DNA of 64,000 nucleotides from Sialis fuliginosa (GCA_961205875.1 OY540811.1:21321248-21385247), one strand, 5' to 3'; numbered from the stretch's first letter, positions 10,771 to 24,986 are shown. The notes: generated by a model from the sequence alone, not told the origin. A program made the numbers and translations.

Positions 10771-13700
10771 TTTGCTTTAAAAAACCATTATTTTTTTTTT
10801 TATTGATATTTACTTTGACATATAAAATGTCATTTTGACGTGTCAAATGTAATTTTGACGTTTGTATTGTCAAAAAATTAAAAATATACGAAAAAATAAC
10901 CAGGTGCGTCTAAAAAAATTTCAAATTAATATTTTTTAGTAAAATTGTATAAAAATCAAATGTTTAACCAATGTCAGGCAATTTATCGGTTTTTATTTAA
11001 ACTGTTCAATAATTAACCTTTGGTGAATTTAGCACGAAGAAGCACTGTGTATTTACTTGACAGATGTTTTTTCCATATATCTTTAAGTCATGCATATTGC
11101 ACGTTGAAATCAATAATGCAAAGTATGTATTTAACATAAAATTTATAATTATGGTCAAAATAATTAAACCCCGTTTTACAAAGAGACAATCAAAATTGTT
11201 GATATTTCGCTGTGAATTTTAGCTGGTATTTTACAAACAACAATTATGATTGTGAGTTTCTATTTTGTTTCTGCAAAGCTATTGTGATTTATCCTAATTA
11301 ACAATCTAGTGTTCTCATTGAATCACGAAATAATCTGTTTTGTGTCAAATGACGGACCATTCTATACTCTCTATTGTTAGTATTGTCATTATGTTGATCA
11401 AATTATAATATCTTTTGTAAAGTGTCGATGTCATTAAATGTGAATCAGGCATTGTTATTTTTTTTAATTTTACTACTTTATGCATACGGTTGTGCGCCGC
11501 ACCATTTAAAACAAAATTAACAGTCTATTTAAACTGGGTGCGTGAGTTATTTTCTTCTCACGAATCGTTTTAATAGATTTTTATAATTATGTTTTCAGTT
11601 CAGAAAAAAAAGTTATATTTTTATAAAATGTTTTTATTATATACCTTCAAAATACACTCACGGATTTGATACTTAAAATGGAAATTACTTTTTTTTTGGT
11701 AAGAGACTTTTTGGTCAACTATATATTAATAACGTTAAACCACAACAAACCAACCATGTACATACACGCAAATTGAATATTACTTTGATCTAAGAAAATT
11801 AAAGTCTATACAAAGAACCGAGCATTCTAATAATACTATCTTAAAATATTTTATCACATAATAATTTCATATTTTCTTTCTTAGCTTTAATATTTTTACC
11901 GTCAAAAGGCAAATAATTTATAATACAGAGCTTGCATATGAAGAATTTATTTTTTTGGGTAGTATTTATATTTACTGATTAAATTCATAATGTATTGTTG
12001 TGCACACAATTATTTACGTTTATTTATTTATAAACTACTATATAAATATGATATATGCAAACAATTTTGTTTCCTGAGAGTTTTCTCGGAAGATAAAATT
12101 CCGGGAAGGGGGGGATATTTTAGATTAAACAAAATTGTCTTAGGGGAATAAACATTACATTTATATTAGGATATTTGGAACGGGGGAATTTTATTTTGCA
12201 GAGAAGAAAGTCTGCCAGGTACTCCCTGGATTTAAAACTGAATATGAGCCATACACTAATGTAAGTTGGTGTTTTTTGAAAGTTAATATAAATATATATT
12301 TATTTACAACTAACTAAACATAGAAATATAATATTATTATGATTTATTGTTTTTCCCTTCATTACATTTATTTACAAATTTTTATACACTCGTTTTTATG
12401 GTACACCGTACAGTAATTTTACATATGATTAATTTTAAATTATTCTATTTTAATGTAGCAGGAAAAACAACAAAAATAAAAACAAAAAACCTGCTCTTTG
12501 ATTTATGAATTGAGTTCTAACCTATAAACTCAAGAACTTTGACTATTTTATTAACAGACATTTATTATTTCACAAAAGAATGTGCTTATATTTTTTATAC
12601 TCTACGTTTAAAATTTGTATGTAGGTCATAGTTACCTATTTTTGAAATAAGTTCATTATATGTAGTTGATTGTGTTTGAATATAAAAAAAAGATTTTTTT
12701 TTTTTTAAAAGAAAAAAAGAAAAATTAAATTAGGTAGATCCTTCACTTTATGGACAGCAGATGTTAATATTACAAACATTAAAAGTTTTTACATCAACCT
12801 GAAACCGAGCATTCGATACAAATGATTGACATAGCTACTACAATGGTTTTATCTAAAAGAACACACACATACTAGATTATCAATGATAAGCAAACTGATT
12901 AATTTACGAACGGGTAAATACATTTGGAATTACCTATAATCAAATTAGGAACGTCAAATGTGAAACCAAATACACAAGAGGGCTTAACATTAATTAGTTT
13001 AGGAGATAGATGAATTCTAATTTTTCCAAAAATACAGTATTTTGGCAGTGAAATAAAGGGGGAGGCAGTAAACTGCAAATTATATATTTAACATAAAAAT
13101 TATGAAAGAATCTGTAAATAAATTATTAGATTATTATCTAATGAAAAATTATTGACCCTCTCTCCATGATGAAAAGAAATGTTAAATTTTAAAATAGAAT
13201 GGGATGTTAAAAAAGCCTGTTTCTCTGCCGATAAAGTACATATATTCAGAATATCTATTGCTATATTGACAACTCGAATGTCAAACCTTAAATAAATGTC
13301 ATAGTGCACTCACTAGGTAAAATCTATATTTATATATCTTTGTTGCGAATCAGTGGTTTGTATACGCAGATATAAAACTTACTAAAACAAGAAAGTTGGT
13401 TCCAATACTCTTTATATTACATAAATTCTGCATCATGGATTTTATACAAGCATTACACAAATGCATAGTTTAACTAGATGCATCTACTAAAAGATCAAAA
13501 CGGAAATATTCTTGAAATTTAATCAATTCTTCAAAAGAAAGCAATTATATACTTATACTTTGTATACTTATTCGGTTTCTTTCAGTACTATGTTTGAGAA
13601 TATAGCAATGTAATTGATAATAATTTAATAATAATTAATCATACATTTGGATTGTTTCCGGTGGCGAGAGCATTATCAAATCCTTGTAAGATTTTTGTAT

Positions 13701-16700
13701 TCAATCAAAAACTTGGTTAAAATAAATTGAATTTTATTGAACGCTTTGCATCTCAAAAGTAGTCAGAATTTAGACAGGTACAAGAATTTTGAAGAAAATA
13801 ATAATTGTTAATTGACAATAAGTTCTGTAACGTTTAAAAGATTAATACATTGATCAAGTTTTTTTTGAAGGGGGGGTCTTAAGCGCAACCAGCATATCTT
13901 CTATTTATGGAAAGATAATTTGCTTACATATATACACATAACATAATACTTAATTCGACCCGTCGCGTCGTTAAAACTATTTGCTTTCTCCGAATATAAG
14001 CAGTACCTACTTTTATAATATGTTTTTTAAAATATGTTTTGGTTTTGGGTGTTAAAGTGATAGAGAGGGTACAGTAGGAAAATAATATTAATCAGATCGG
14101 TTAATAATATATTACATTTTTTATCATGCACGTATATATAAATCTGATATTTAAATGAAAATGAACCATGTAAATAATTTCATTTCAAAGCACTTTTATA
14201 ATAAAAATTCTCTACCGGAGTGATATGTATTTTTCATACTTATGTCAAATTAAAAATGAACGTAATAATTCTTTGTTGTTTTCTGGAAAAAATATACAAG
14301 ATTCTGTACCTTCCATAGAATTATCTTATTTGTTTTATGTTACTTTCCATCTAAAACTTTGAAGACCATGTCATATTCTATAGAAAAAAAGTTCTTACCT
14401 TCAGGTCTGATGTGGACTTAAAGATTTTCTTTTTTTTCTTAACTGAGAATCAAGGAAAGTTTATTTTGTTTTCTACAAAGTTTCCCCAAGTGTAATCAAC
14501 TGATATTTTCACAGGGAAGGTAATATTAAAGTGCTTTTTTACTAACTCACAATCCAAAGGTAGATTTGTGGGTTTTTAAAGCTGTCAAAAACAATGAAGT
14601 GCAACCAATTTAAGAGATATGTCATTGTAGTTAACTTTTAAAAAGTTTAAAATTCCATCAATCATTAATGACTAGTGTATTTATTAGGGAATTTTGAAAC
14701 ACTATTGTTATCTTTAGAGAAACGTAAAAACATGGCTAAATTTAGTTCTGATATCTTGATATAACTTAATTAAAATTAGTAAAAAATTAAACTAATAAAA
14801 ATTATGTCAAGTTATTTCATTATTCAAATGAACTTCTAAAGAACCTTCCTTTCAAGTAGTAGAAAATAAAAATAAATTCATAAGATCTTCCCTCACGTAA
14901 CTCCATAAATGTGGACAATAGCCTTTGAGCTGTACCCTCCTCTCCCTTAAAAGAGCTACGTAGTTTATAGACAACTCCTAACACGGTTTAAAGCTCTTTA
15001 ATTGATTAATTATACTTAACACTACTAATTAAACTGATTAATTTAAAGACATCGAATGCATTTTAGGTACGTACATTGTACTTGTTTTAAGAAAATATTT
15101 TCACAATTACCGTAATATTTTTCGTACGCACTCACAGAAATGAAATCATTCGGTAAATTACGTTCTATTTTCGCACGTACATTAGTAAATATTATGTCTG
15201 ACGAATCTGATTCGAACACATATCCCCACTAGAATACAAAACCAGACGTTATAATAGCAGAAGAATGCTGCGGAATAAGAGCATTTTTTTTGTAAAATCC
15301 CCTTCGACCCAACTCTAGATAGTGACTTGTTTTCTTGTATGTGGACACATATTTTCATGCTCGCGTGCAACTGCGAAGATCTACACACACAGAATAATAT
15401 ATAAACTTTTCAGATGCCAAAGTGTGTAAATAAATTTTATCTAAAAGTATTACATATGGATCTGAAATAAAACTGATTTTTTGAGGATTTTCTGTACTAC
15501 ATAGTTACAATAAATTGGAATTGGTTATTTTATTTACAATGTTTTCTGGAAATTATTCATCTTAGAAATATAGTCAGATTAAGAATAAATAGACATGTTT
15601 CTATGATGATTCAAATTAAGAAAAAAGTGAAAAATGTCAAAAATGATAAAACCACTTTTTTACAAATAATCAACCGTGAATTTTGGGACACCTGTATAAG
15701 AAAAAATCAAGTAATGATACTGTTTACATGATTACATTAAATTTGTATAGAGGTTGTTCACATATTTATGGTCGGTTTTAATTAATAAATTGTAGTATTG
15801 AGAATGTAAATAATATTTTTTTTCAAACGATATTTATGTTTTACAAAAAATAAAAACAATAATGTTATTCATGAAAGTTAAAAAGTTTTTGTTTTGTTTT
15901 CGTTGTTAGTTTTAAAAATTTTCTTTGAATTATATATTGATAAAATTTAACAAAACCCATAGAAAAATAGCTTGTTAATTCTAGATTTTTTTAAAAGTAT
16001 TTAATCATTTAAAATAGGTACAACAATTTTTAAACTCTTTTTGTATTTTCACATGCATGTTTATATATGTAGAAAAATAATATTTCTTTGAATTTATAAA
16101 TCTGTAACCGGTAGCTAGAATAAGATAAATGTATGGCTATTTGAATTTTCTGTAGCGACGTTTTTCCAATAAACATCGAAGCTTTCAAGTTTTATTTACT
16201 CACAAAATAAGTATGCTTTTACCTGAAAGTAGACTCTTCCATTACGATATTATATTTTATTCATTGCAATATACAATGCCGATGATTTCCAACGCATTCA
16301 AACTATTAGGGTCCTTCATATTGTACGGATAGATTTGTTTTGCAAATAAATAAATTCAGTTTACTTCTCTCCCTTTTTATATCAAGGTACAAATAAAAAA
16401 TATTGATAATATCAAAAAAATTGAAATAAAGAATAACTCTGATTTTTTAATGTAAAAAGGAATAGGCATGGCAAACCTTCGCTGGTTTCGTGCGCTCGGT
16501 TGGCAACTTTTTTTAATTAAATGGTTTGGTGTATTTTTTATTTCATATAACAATAAAACATACCATTATTCTGGATATCTTTTATAAAAACATTTTTTTC
16601 TTAGAGCAATACTTGAAGCAAAACTTGATATCAAACATTAACGTATTTGTCTTTCAGTAACTGAATTAAATGTACAGAATGTAAGTTGGCACGGACAGTG

Positions 16701-17436
16701 ACACAGTTTTTATTAAATGTAACTGTTTCCATTGATTTTAAATAATATAAAATACTTACGATGAAAAAAAAGTTTATGAACTACTGGTATTGTTGATTTA
16801 ATTGTTTATTATAACACAGTCACACAAAAAAAAACAGAGATATTTCTTATTTGAACTTTTTTTGATATACATAATCAATAGTAACAGAAATAAATTCCCG
16901 GTCCTATAATAATGATACACCCTCTATACTTAAGTTAACATTTTGAAGATTTCAATTGTTTCATTCTCATAATGAGAAATATTTCAGAACAAAACTATGG
17001 TATTGAACGCTTTTATGTAAAATTTATTGTATATTAAAAAAAGTATGTTCTTTGTTAAACCCAACAGTAGTACGGGTATCCATATAAAAATAAACCGTAA
17101 ACCTTGATAAAATTATCTAATAAAAAAATTATGAAAAAAAACTTTTCTCAGAGATTTATAACGATTAAGAAGGCTACAGATAAACACTAGAGTATTAAAA
17201 TATCCATTGTAAAAAAATCACAGAATTTTAACATTTTGTAGAGTGGGTATTGATAAAGTAAATTCAAAGAATACACTTCTTTTATTTCTCCCTTTTAATT
17301 ATCTTTTTAATTAAATTCTTAGAAAGCAAAGGCTTACAGAAAAAAGGATTCGTAATAGCACATCGTTTTTTTGTCGTTGTAATATTTGTTTATTTATGCT
17401 TCTGTAATTCATTTGAGTGTAAAATTAAATTGGTGT
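10771..17436. other. Long AT-rich stretch without a gene
   Basis: No gene or complete mobile element is visible in this 6.7-kb stretch. Around 10,810-10,875 there is a short block of TGTCA/TTTGACGT variants. On the minus strand near 15,690, CAGGTGTCCCAAAATTCACG has the look of a solo MITE end after a TA. The small frames here (13,100-13,309; 15,182-15,388) have no domain signature and look like chance. Confidence 0.55.
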
Positions 17437-18609
17437 ATATGTTACCGGCAAAGTATGTAATTCAGGCATTCTATATATTTACTAGGAGTTCTATACAATG
17501 TAGAACGATTTCAGGCAAAGTATGAAATACTTGTTTGATCGAAATTTATTATATACTTTCCCTAAGCATTATATAGAACACCTAGGCATTCTAAGGAATA
17601 CCAAAATAATATTAGGATATACATATGTTAAATACAAGACAAAAATATATTGTTAAAGCAGATAGACATTATTTAATTAATTTTAAAAAGTCCAAATTCA
17701 TATTAAATAAGATTTAGGGCTTTTATTGTATAGTCGAACTAAAATAACAGTAATTTTTCATCGGGCCAACAAAAGAAATAAACTTACAAATTTTTTTTAT
17801 ACAGCTGTTTCCGAGATTAATGTAATACTGGACAGAGAGCCGTTTTTCCAAATACGTGTTTATATAACTCGTAAAAATAAAATGTTTATTTTGATAAATA
17901 ACTCAGTATTGTCGGTAATCTTTTTTTTATTATACAAAGTGGAACTTATAGTTTTTATTTATTAATCCTATTCTTAGTGAAAAAACACGAATCTTTCATT
18001 GAAAACTTTTTTTTGAACGACCTAAACTAGTATCTAGTATCTAACAAAATAGTTTCGAGATTTTAAACATCAAGAATTTTTTACTCAGAAATCATCAACT
18101 TTAGAGAAAAAGTACGAAATACAAAAAATGTTTATTTTGGTCTAATGAAACTTGAAAAGTTATTCTAGAATTTTTTTTAACAATTCGTATTTTTTTTTTT
18201 TTTTGCTAAAATAAAATAAACAAATTCTAAAAAAGCTTTTTAAATTTTTTAAATAATTCTCCAAGCTTTATTAGACAAAAAAAAAGTTTATGGTTTCTGG
18301 GTAAAAAATTCTTGAAAGTTCAAAATCTCGAATTATTTTGTTATATTTCTAGGAAAGTTTAGGTTCAAAAAAAATTTTTCAATGGAAGATTCGTGTTTTT
18401 CACGTAGAATAAGATTACTATATAAAAACTATAGGTTCCTATATTTAAAAAAAATGATGTTGACCTTCAAATGTCCTTGAAGGCCACGTTAAAATAACAA
18501 TTAACATTGCCGACTGTATAATTTTATTCATTGCCTGGTGATTTTAAGCATTATGTAGACTACCTAGGAATTCTATACATTGTCGGATTTATAAATTGCC
18601 AGTAACATA
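17437..18609. mobile_element. 1.17-kb inverted-repeat element with a palindromic core
   Basis: The outer ends TATATGTTACCGGCAA (about 17,436) and TTGCCAGTAACATATATA (about 18,590) are inverted copies. Inverted similarity continues with TAGGAGTTCTATACAATGTA against a right-arm complement of CAATGTATAGAATTCCTAGG. Inside lies a separate, much stronger palindrome (17,940-18,447). No protein is encoded; the 79-codon frame at 17,726-17,965 ends inside the palindrome and has no domain signature. Target duplication is not clear and the superfamily is unassigned. Confidence 0.55.
17940..18447. repeat. Half-kilobase palindrome (foldback)
   Basis: The left arm begins GGAACTTATAGTTTTTATTT and the complement of the right arm begins GGAACCTATAGTTTTTATAT. 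Pairing continues through CGAATCTTTCATTGAAAA (left) toward a T-rich centre near 18,190-18,210. Much of the right arm recurs at 35,330-35,670, including TTGAATGTTCAAAATATCG-like sequence and AATGATGTTGACC, so this is a dispersed family. Confidence 0.7.
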
Positions 18610-20707
18610 TATAACATTTTGTTAATTAGTTTTTTTACTTTGTTTAAAGTTTTAAATGAAATTAAAAAGAATTAAAAAATAAAAATGTTTCCGGACAATA
18701 TGAATAATTAAATAAAACAAAATAATATTACCTTAATTAATAATTTTGAATAAATTCAATCAAGCATCTTACTGAAGATACTTTATCTTTAATCGATATC
18801 TTAATATATTTTGAAGGAAACCAGAATAAATTGACAGAAATTTCAAGTATCATTAAAGTATCTAACAAAGCATAATCCAGAAAAACTAAGTTCATAAGAT
18901 AAAAAATATTATATAGAAATGAATGAAAATAATATTTAGTTCTTGTTTATTTATCAGAAATAAATAATCAAAAACAAATAAGATCAATACTGTCTTACTT
19001 TGAACGATATTATTTGACAGATGAAATAGCCGTAAGATATTATGAAACAAAATATTTTATTTCAAACTTATTGAAATATAAATATTAAACTATGAAATGA
19101 GAATGAAGCTCACAATCAGTAGCAAAACATAAACTTTCATAAATGTTGTTTAAACATCTACTTCTTATGTTAGTTACATATTTGAAATAATTTTATAGTT
19201 TACATTATGAATAAGTAAATGTAATAGATTATACGAGTACTTTATAAAAAATTACTGATATTTCTTTTTAACGCCACGAAGGAATTATAATTTCTAAAAT
19301 ACAAATTTTTACTAATTATCCCACTTTGAGTTAACTGTATGTGGGTGCATAAAGTTAATATAATATTTTTATTCTAAAGGACTCCGCGCAAAGCAATGGA
19401 TTTTTACTTTTGGTTGAATTTTCTTGTAGCTTGAAGAAATAATAGTTCAAAGTTTGTTGATCAAAAATTCTAATGGGAGCAACCTCCAAAATTTCATGAT
19501 GACACAGAAATAGTTTATTTTTATTTCATTAAGGATCAATATTTAGAAAAATTAGCAAAAAGTGAAAAGTGCTTAGAATACAAAGAAACTATTTTTATAA
19601 CTTTTCGTGACATTGTTTAGTTTTTTTTGGGTTGGTAGTTATTTATAAAATAAAAATAAATAAAATAAAAATTCTATAAATAGTTGTCTTGCATTATTTG
19701 GTTACATTTGACGATATTTTATTGTTTCAATTTTTTTAAGGTTGATCCTTTAGGAGATAAAAATAAAAATAAACATAAACATAAAATGTTTCAGTGCTCC
19801 CTCAATTAAGAGTGTTCGTAGAGTTCATCCGTTACAATTTTTGAACAACACACTTGAACTATCATTTCTCCAAATTACAAAAAAAACTACATTCAAATAC
19901 ATTGCTTTTGTGTATAAGTAAAAATCATCATTTTTTGCTTAGTATTAAAGTAGACAAATAAAGAGAAAACATTTTGAATGCTTTCAAATGGCATTAAGAG
20001 ATTTATAAAATAAATTTGTATAATATTAGTATTTTATAAGATTTACAATTTACTTTGTTTTATTTATTTCGCTGACATAATTACAATTCACTTGAAGTTC
20101 ATTCAAATCTAAATATCTAAAGGTTACCAAACTTTCACATACAGATCACTCAAAACTAGTCCCAAAGTTAAAAATACTTGGTACGTGTCTGGGAAAATGT
20201 AATCCCCTAATAGTGGTAAAGAGGTTTTCCTGAATACACAAATATTACATCACATCGCTTGTAGCTGTCTACATTTAACTAAAACCTAACCTTTAACGGT
20301 ATATTAAATGCGTGGCTAACCAATCGATACTAAACGAACGATGTCGGGTGACGTCTAAGTTGATTTCTTTTTTCTGCAAAGGTGTGTCCCACTATGAAAA
20401 TATACGTATCTATTGGAAATTCTCAAATACATGCATCGTTCTTGATGTATATCTCAGCAATGTTTTATAATCAATATTTTATCGTTTTTTATATATGTTT
20501 GACTTATTTTTTATATAATATATAGGTTTAAAAATTGAAATAAATTATTTTTTTTACATAATCTGTGTAAGCATTGTTAATTATGTAATAAATCTTTTAA
20601 CGTTCCCACCCTACTATTTTTAACTGTCATTTACTTATTTTTATAATTTACATATAAATAAATAAATCTATAATAAAAAATATATATGTATATAAGTCAA
20701 CATTTAA
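18610..20707. other. AT-rich stretch without a gene
   Basis: No gene or mobile-element terminus is seen. A somewhat less AT-rich patch near 20,160-20,400 has no convincing reading frame or splice sites. Confidence 0.55.
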
Positions 20708-20850
20708 AAAAATTGCTGCCGAGACCTAAGTTGATGATCGCAAAAGTTTTTGGTGCGCTGAAACAGAATTTATTCTCCAAATTGTTTGACTAGCTCAAGT
20801 TAACCTAAAATGCCAAAAATGACGATTTTAGACATACTTTTGAATCTGTA
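20708..20850 (+). repeat. Interspersed repeat R3, copy 1
   Basis: The stretch starting GCTGCCGAGACCTAAGTTGA matches 43,187-43,330 in the same orientation, including the GTTTTTGG...CTGAAA...GAAT spacing and the CCTAA...AAAAATGACC-like tail. Identity is moderate by eye. It is a fragment of a dispersed repeat with no coding capacity. Confidence 0.5.
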
Positions 20851-21648
20851 ACAAACAAATAATTTTTCCAAAGTTATCTTTCACGACAACAAATATTAAA
20901 TAAATAAATAATAAATTTTCCCTTTAAAATACACTTCTACTGTCCATTTAATGATTTTCTTACTGAGATGTATTAGTTTTAATACATATGTGCACTACAC
21001 AAATATAAGAAAAACTTAGAACTAATGTATTTCGTAAATCGTAGTTAAAAGTAGAAATTCATTTTAAAGAAGAAAGATAGTTCTATTTTTTACTGTGAAC
21101 AAAAACTTTAGAAAAAATTCCCTGCTTAGTTATGTGTCTTGAGAACCTGATCTGATTGAACAATTTAGGGAACAGATTCGATTTCAGGGATCGTCTATCC
21201 ACTTCTCGGCAACAATTTTGTTGTTTCCCTGCGCCTGTGTTATCTACAATAATATCTAAACTTTTTTTTTATTTGTATCATCATGAAAGATCTAAAAAAA
21301 TATTTTTATAAATTCTCTCCTTATTCTTACAAATTGTTTGGATAGAGTACTTTTTTTATCAAACAGTATATTCCATAATGTTATTTTAAAATGGAAATAC
21401 AGCATATCATGTTATTACTGTTGGTGAATCAATATTTTTTAATGAGGTAGATAATTAATAATAATTATAGCCTCAAATATCATATTAATTTTAAGTTATA
21501 AATATTTACATAGATAAAATATAAATTGCAAAAGCTAATGCTCTGTTGTTTATTTGATAAATTATATAAACATTTTATTCATTGCAGAACAATACATTAA
21601 CAATATACAATTATATTACATGTATAATATATGTATTACATATGTGTA

Positions 21649-21805
21649 CAGGGTTAGTCAAAACTAAGGACTGAATGATTTATTTTCGTAACTTTTTTGT
21701 AGTCATCAAGAAGAAAAATTCATAAAAAATACACTTTTTCTATTGAACTTTTGTACCAATGTACCAATTGATAGATCACCCAAGCTTTATTTTTGACTGT
21801 GTCTG
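21649..21805. mobile_element. 157-bp TA-flanked MITE
   Basis: The left end, CAGGGTTAGTCAAAACTAAG, follows TA (21,647-21,648). The right end, read on the complement, starts CAGACACAGTCAAAAATAAA and is followed by TA (21,806-21,807). The shared AGTCAAAA core and matching GATGAT-like inner positions support a short, diverged terminal inverted repeat. Confidence 0.5.
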
Positions 21806-22430
21806 TATAATTTGTATTTAGTACCGCCGTAATTTTAAAGAATAACATAAAATATATGTTTGCTTCATTATTCATGAAATACTAATAAAAAAAATTGACA
21901 TCGATAGTAAAATATACGAGAAACTGTTAATTTTATTACAAAGTATACTTTTTTTAATCGTTAGTGTTTATTAACTATTTTACTTTTTACTAATTCACTA
22001 TTTTATTATGTGTGCATAACAAAATAATTTATTCTAAAAAGTTACAATTTATTTCTTATTACTCCCAAAACTGACTATGGGTGCTTTTATAAAAAAAATG
22101 AAAAAATCAAATTTCGTGCGGTGAGAAAGTAAAATTATTTTTAAACAAACGGCAACAAACCAACGTACTTCAAAGCTTTTCACAAACAAAACATTCGTCG
22201 GTAGCAAATCTTTTCAGCAAACATCCCCGTCAATCAATCACAGCAAAAACAAATCAATGTAACAACGAAATACCCAATAAAACTTATCAAACCGCGCAGC
22301 TATGAAATCTGTGTCGGACATATGCAAACAAACATATTGCATAAATATATATATTTCACGTTTGTACACAAATATTATACACATACTACAAGTTCATATA
22401 TCTACATTTATATATATGTACAGTCACCTG
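21806..22430. other. AT-rich stretch without a gene
   Basis: This region between two small MITEs holds no gene. Around 22,140-22,300 there is a C/A-rich patch without an open frame or splice signals that I would trust. Confidence 0.5.
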
Positions 22431-22810
22431 CATTAATGGTCTTGCAGTTTGTATTCATTTTCGTTTATCACAAACTTAGTAGGCTCCTCCCATTTGATTA
22501 TTATAATATTTAAAGCATTTCTCCATGTATCAAACAAAGAAAGATATTTTGAAATTCATTTGCTAGATAAAGAACTACTCTTCGTTTATAGTACTCATAT
22601 ATATTTGTGCAATTAAATTATTATGTAATCTATTGAAAATTGTATACGTAAATTTTGTGGCAATAAATATTTGATATTCCGAATTTTAGTATTTAAATAT
22701 ACATATAAACTTGATAGAAAAAGATAACCGATGATGTTTGTCTTTAAATTAGGAATCTGTTGTATGCGATTCTAGCCTTTAGGGTGCCAGACGAGTTCTA
22801 CAGGTGACTG
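22431..22810. mobile_element. 380-bp TA-flanked MITE
   Basis: The left end CAGTCACCTGCA follows TA (22,429-22,430). The complement of the right end reads CAGTCACCTGTA and is followed by TA (22,811-22,812). A second matching block further in (GGTCTTGCA against CGTCTGGCA) supports genuine terminal inverted repeats. No protein is encoded. A Tc1/mariner-type origin is inferred from the TA duplication and CAGT start. Confidence 0.7.
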
Positions 22811-23520
22811 TACATACATATTATATTACATACCTGTATTTGATATTTATATGAACCCCAATTGATAAACCCGATCAGCCATATATTAAAAAATAAAATG
22901 ATAAAATATTTAACGATTTTTAATTTCTAAATGAGAACTATAATATATGCTAGATAAAATATCATTCATACAACATATTTATTACAGTTATCACTCTATT
23001 AATTACATTTCTAAAAATAATCGTTAAAATAAATAACTAACATAAATACTGTGTAATAATAACTAATTACATTTATGATATTATCGTTTCATGTTGCATT
23101 TTATTTTTTATTAAAACATAAATCCAACTTTCAGCATTAATAACTTTTCAATGCAAGTCAATGATAATACATAATAGATGATACACATTTACTATGAACT
23201 AAGCATGAAACTTTGTAACGAACTTTCTAGCACATGCATATTTTATATCAAAGTTTATTTGAGTTGTCTAATATTTTCTCATTATTTAGTTCTGAAGTAA
23301 AAAAAATAGTTCTTGCTGAGCAAAATATGTATTAGAAATAATGTTTGTACGGCGTTAACTTTTTTCTTATCGGTTTTTGTTTGTTTTTAGAAACAACTGA
23401 AAGTACAAGTACGGATTATTTTTCTTATTCAAAATATTCTCCTTGTATTAACTTATGTACATCGTCTATTTTTCAAATTAAAAAAAAAATCACCCAGAGC
23501 CAGACTTATAAGAAAGAGTA

Positions 23521-24142
23521 TTGCAGTGTGACGATATAAAATTTTCGATTTTTGACGTATTTTGAAAGTAAAATATATTGAGAGTATACATATAGCACAA
23601 ATAAGAGAACAGACCGTGTAAGTGTTTGTTACAAATCTTTAAACGTGTTTTTCTCGAAACTATCTTTTTTCGGTTGGTGGGAAGCAGAACTGAAATTCTA
23701 ACCTCCGATAGGGCTATAATTTTAATACGTTGTTCTACACACTAATAGTTATCGTATTACCTTAAAATTATTTATTTTTATTAATAATTTCTTATTTTTT
23801 TCGATTTTCAACGAAAAAAAAATACGATTTTTGCAATTTTTTTTACAACTAATTCTAGATAATATGATAGAGACATGTATATATTAAATAAAAAAATATT
23901 TAATTTTTTTGTTTCAAATTATTACAAGTGGAGATGTCTCACCACCCAACCACCTTTTTTTCGAGGAGTCCATTTTGACCCCAAAAAACACAAAAAAATA
24001 TTATAAAATTAACTACAAAATTTTTTTTTGTGTAATTTAAGATGCGAATAATAACATATAAAAATACTGAAAAGATTATATTTTATTTTGTTACGAAAAA
24101 AAATCCTGAAATAAGCTTAAAATTTTAGACGTCACACCGCAA
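23521..24142. mobile_element. 622-bp TA-flanked inverted-repeat element
   Basis: The left end TTGCAGTGTGACG and the complement of the right end TTGCGGTGTGACG are flanked by TA (23,519-23,520 and 24,143-24,144). Inner arms also pair: CTCGAAACTATC...GGTTGGTGGG on the left against a complement of CTCGAAAAAAAGGTGGTTGG on the right. No transposase is present. The structure suggests a Tc1/mariner-type foldback MITE. Confidence 0.7.
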
Positions 24143-24734
24143 TACTGCCTTAACATTTGGAAATTATACTTGTGCAAGGTTACCATCGCAACATTGTATA
24201 CAGAATATACCTATATTAATATATAAAATATAAAGCATAGAGAAACAAAGATAACTCTCACATTTTTCATAGTAGATATTTTTTTTACTTTAGTCTATAA
24301 ACATTAATATTTTCAGCCATGAGATTACCTCATCTCTTTGAACAGCGATAAATGCATATTTTTGAAAAATGAAATACATAGTGTCAAACAAAATTAAAAC
24401 AGAACACAACTGCTCGCTATTTTGCAAGCGATACAAGTTTCAAAAATGCTATGCTGAAGCAAAAATGTTAAGTTAGTTTGCATTTTGTGGTTTCAAACTA
24501 AATATATTTTTAAACTAAATATATTTATATATTTTTATAAAGAGAGTTTGGTGAACATAATATTATAACACCCGAGAAATTTAATAATTTTTAAAAATAA
24601 AGAAAATAACTTATTCTAAAATAGAATAAGTATAAATGTACACTTGTATTATGCAGATCTTATACAATTATTTATTATATTTATTTTAACTAGGTACATA
24701 GATTTTTTTCGACGCGTGTAAAACAATATTTTTA

Positions 24735-24899
24735 TACTCTAGAGTCTAGACTCTCACTAATCCGATTAATCCTTACACAAAAAACTAGCAAGGTCGGATT
24801 AGCGAATGTAATGCTGCACATAGGCCATCGCGGTGGGGGTACGCCGGATTATTGAGAGGCTGGACTAGCAAATACCGGATTAGCGAGAGTCTAGTGTAC
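24735..24899. mobile_element. Pogo/Tigger-like MITE remnant
   Basis: Inverted ends carry TAGACTCTCACTAATCCG on the left (about 24,747) and, on the complement of the right side, TAGACTCTCGCTAATCCGG (about 24,894). Extra CGGATTA copies lie inside near 24,796 and 24,844. CTCGCTAATCCG-type ends are characteristic of pogo/Tigger elements, which is established knowledge; the assignment here rests on that similarity. Only about 165 bp remain and no transposase is present. Confidence 0.6.
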
Positions 24900-24986
24900 A
24901 GAGAATAATAAAACAAAACTTGATTTTGATAAATCTGTGTTATATTAGTATTATTTTTATAAATGTAAAAAAAACGTTTAACTTAT

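Noticed and set aside
22322-22513. 63-codon frame near 22,400
   Set aside because: It crosses the left end of a TA-flanked MITE and contains a tyrosine/isoleucine run from TATATA sequence.
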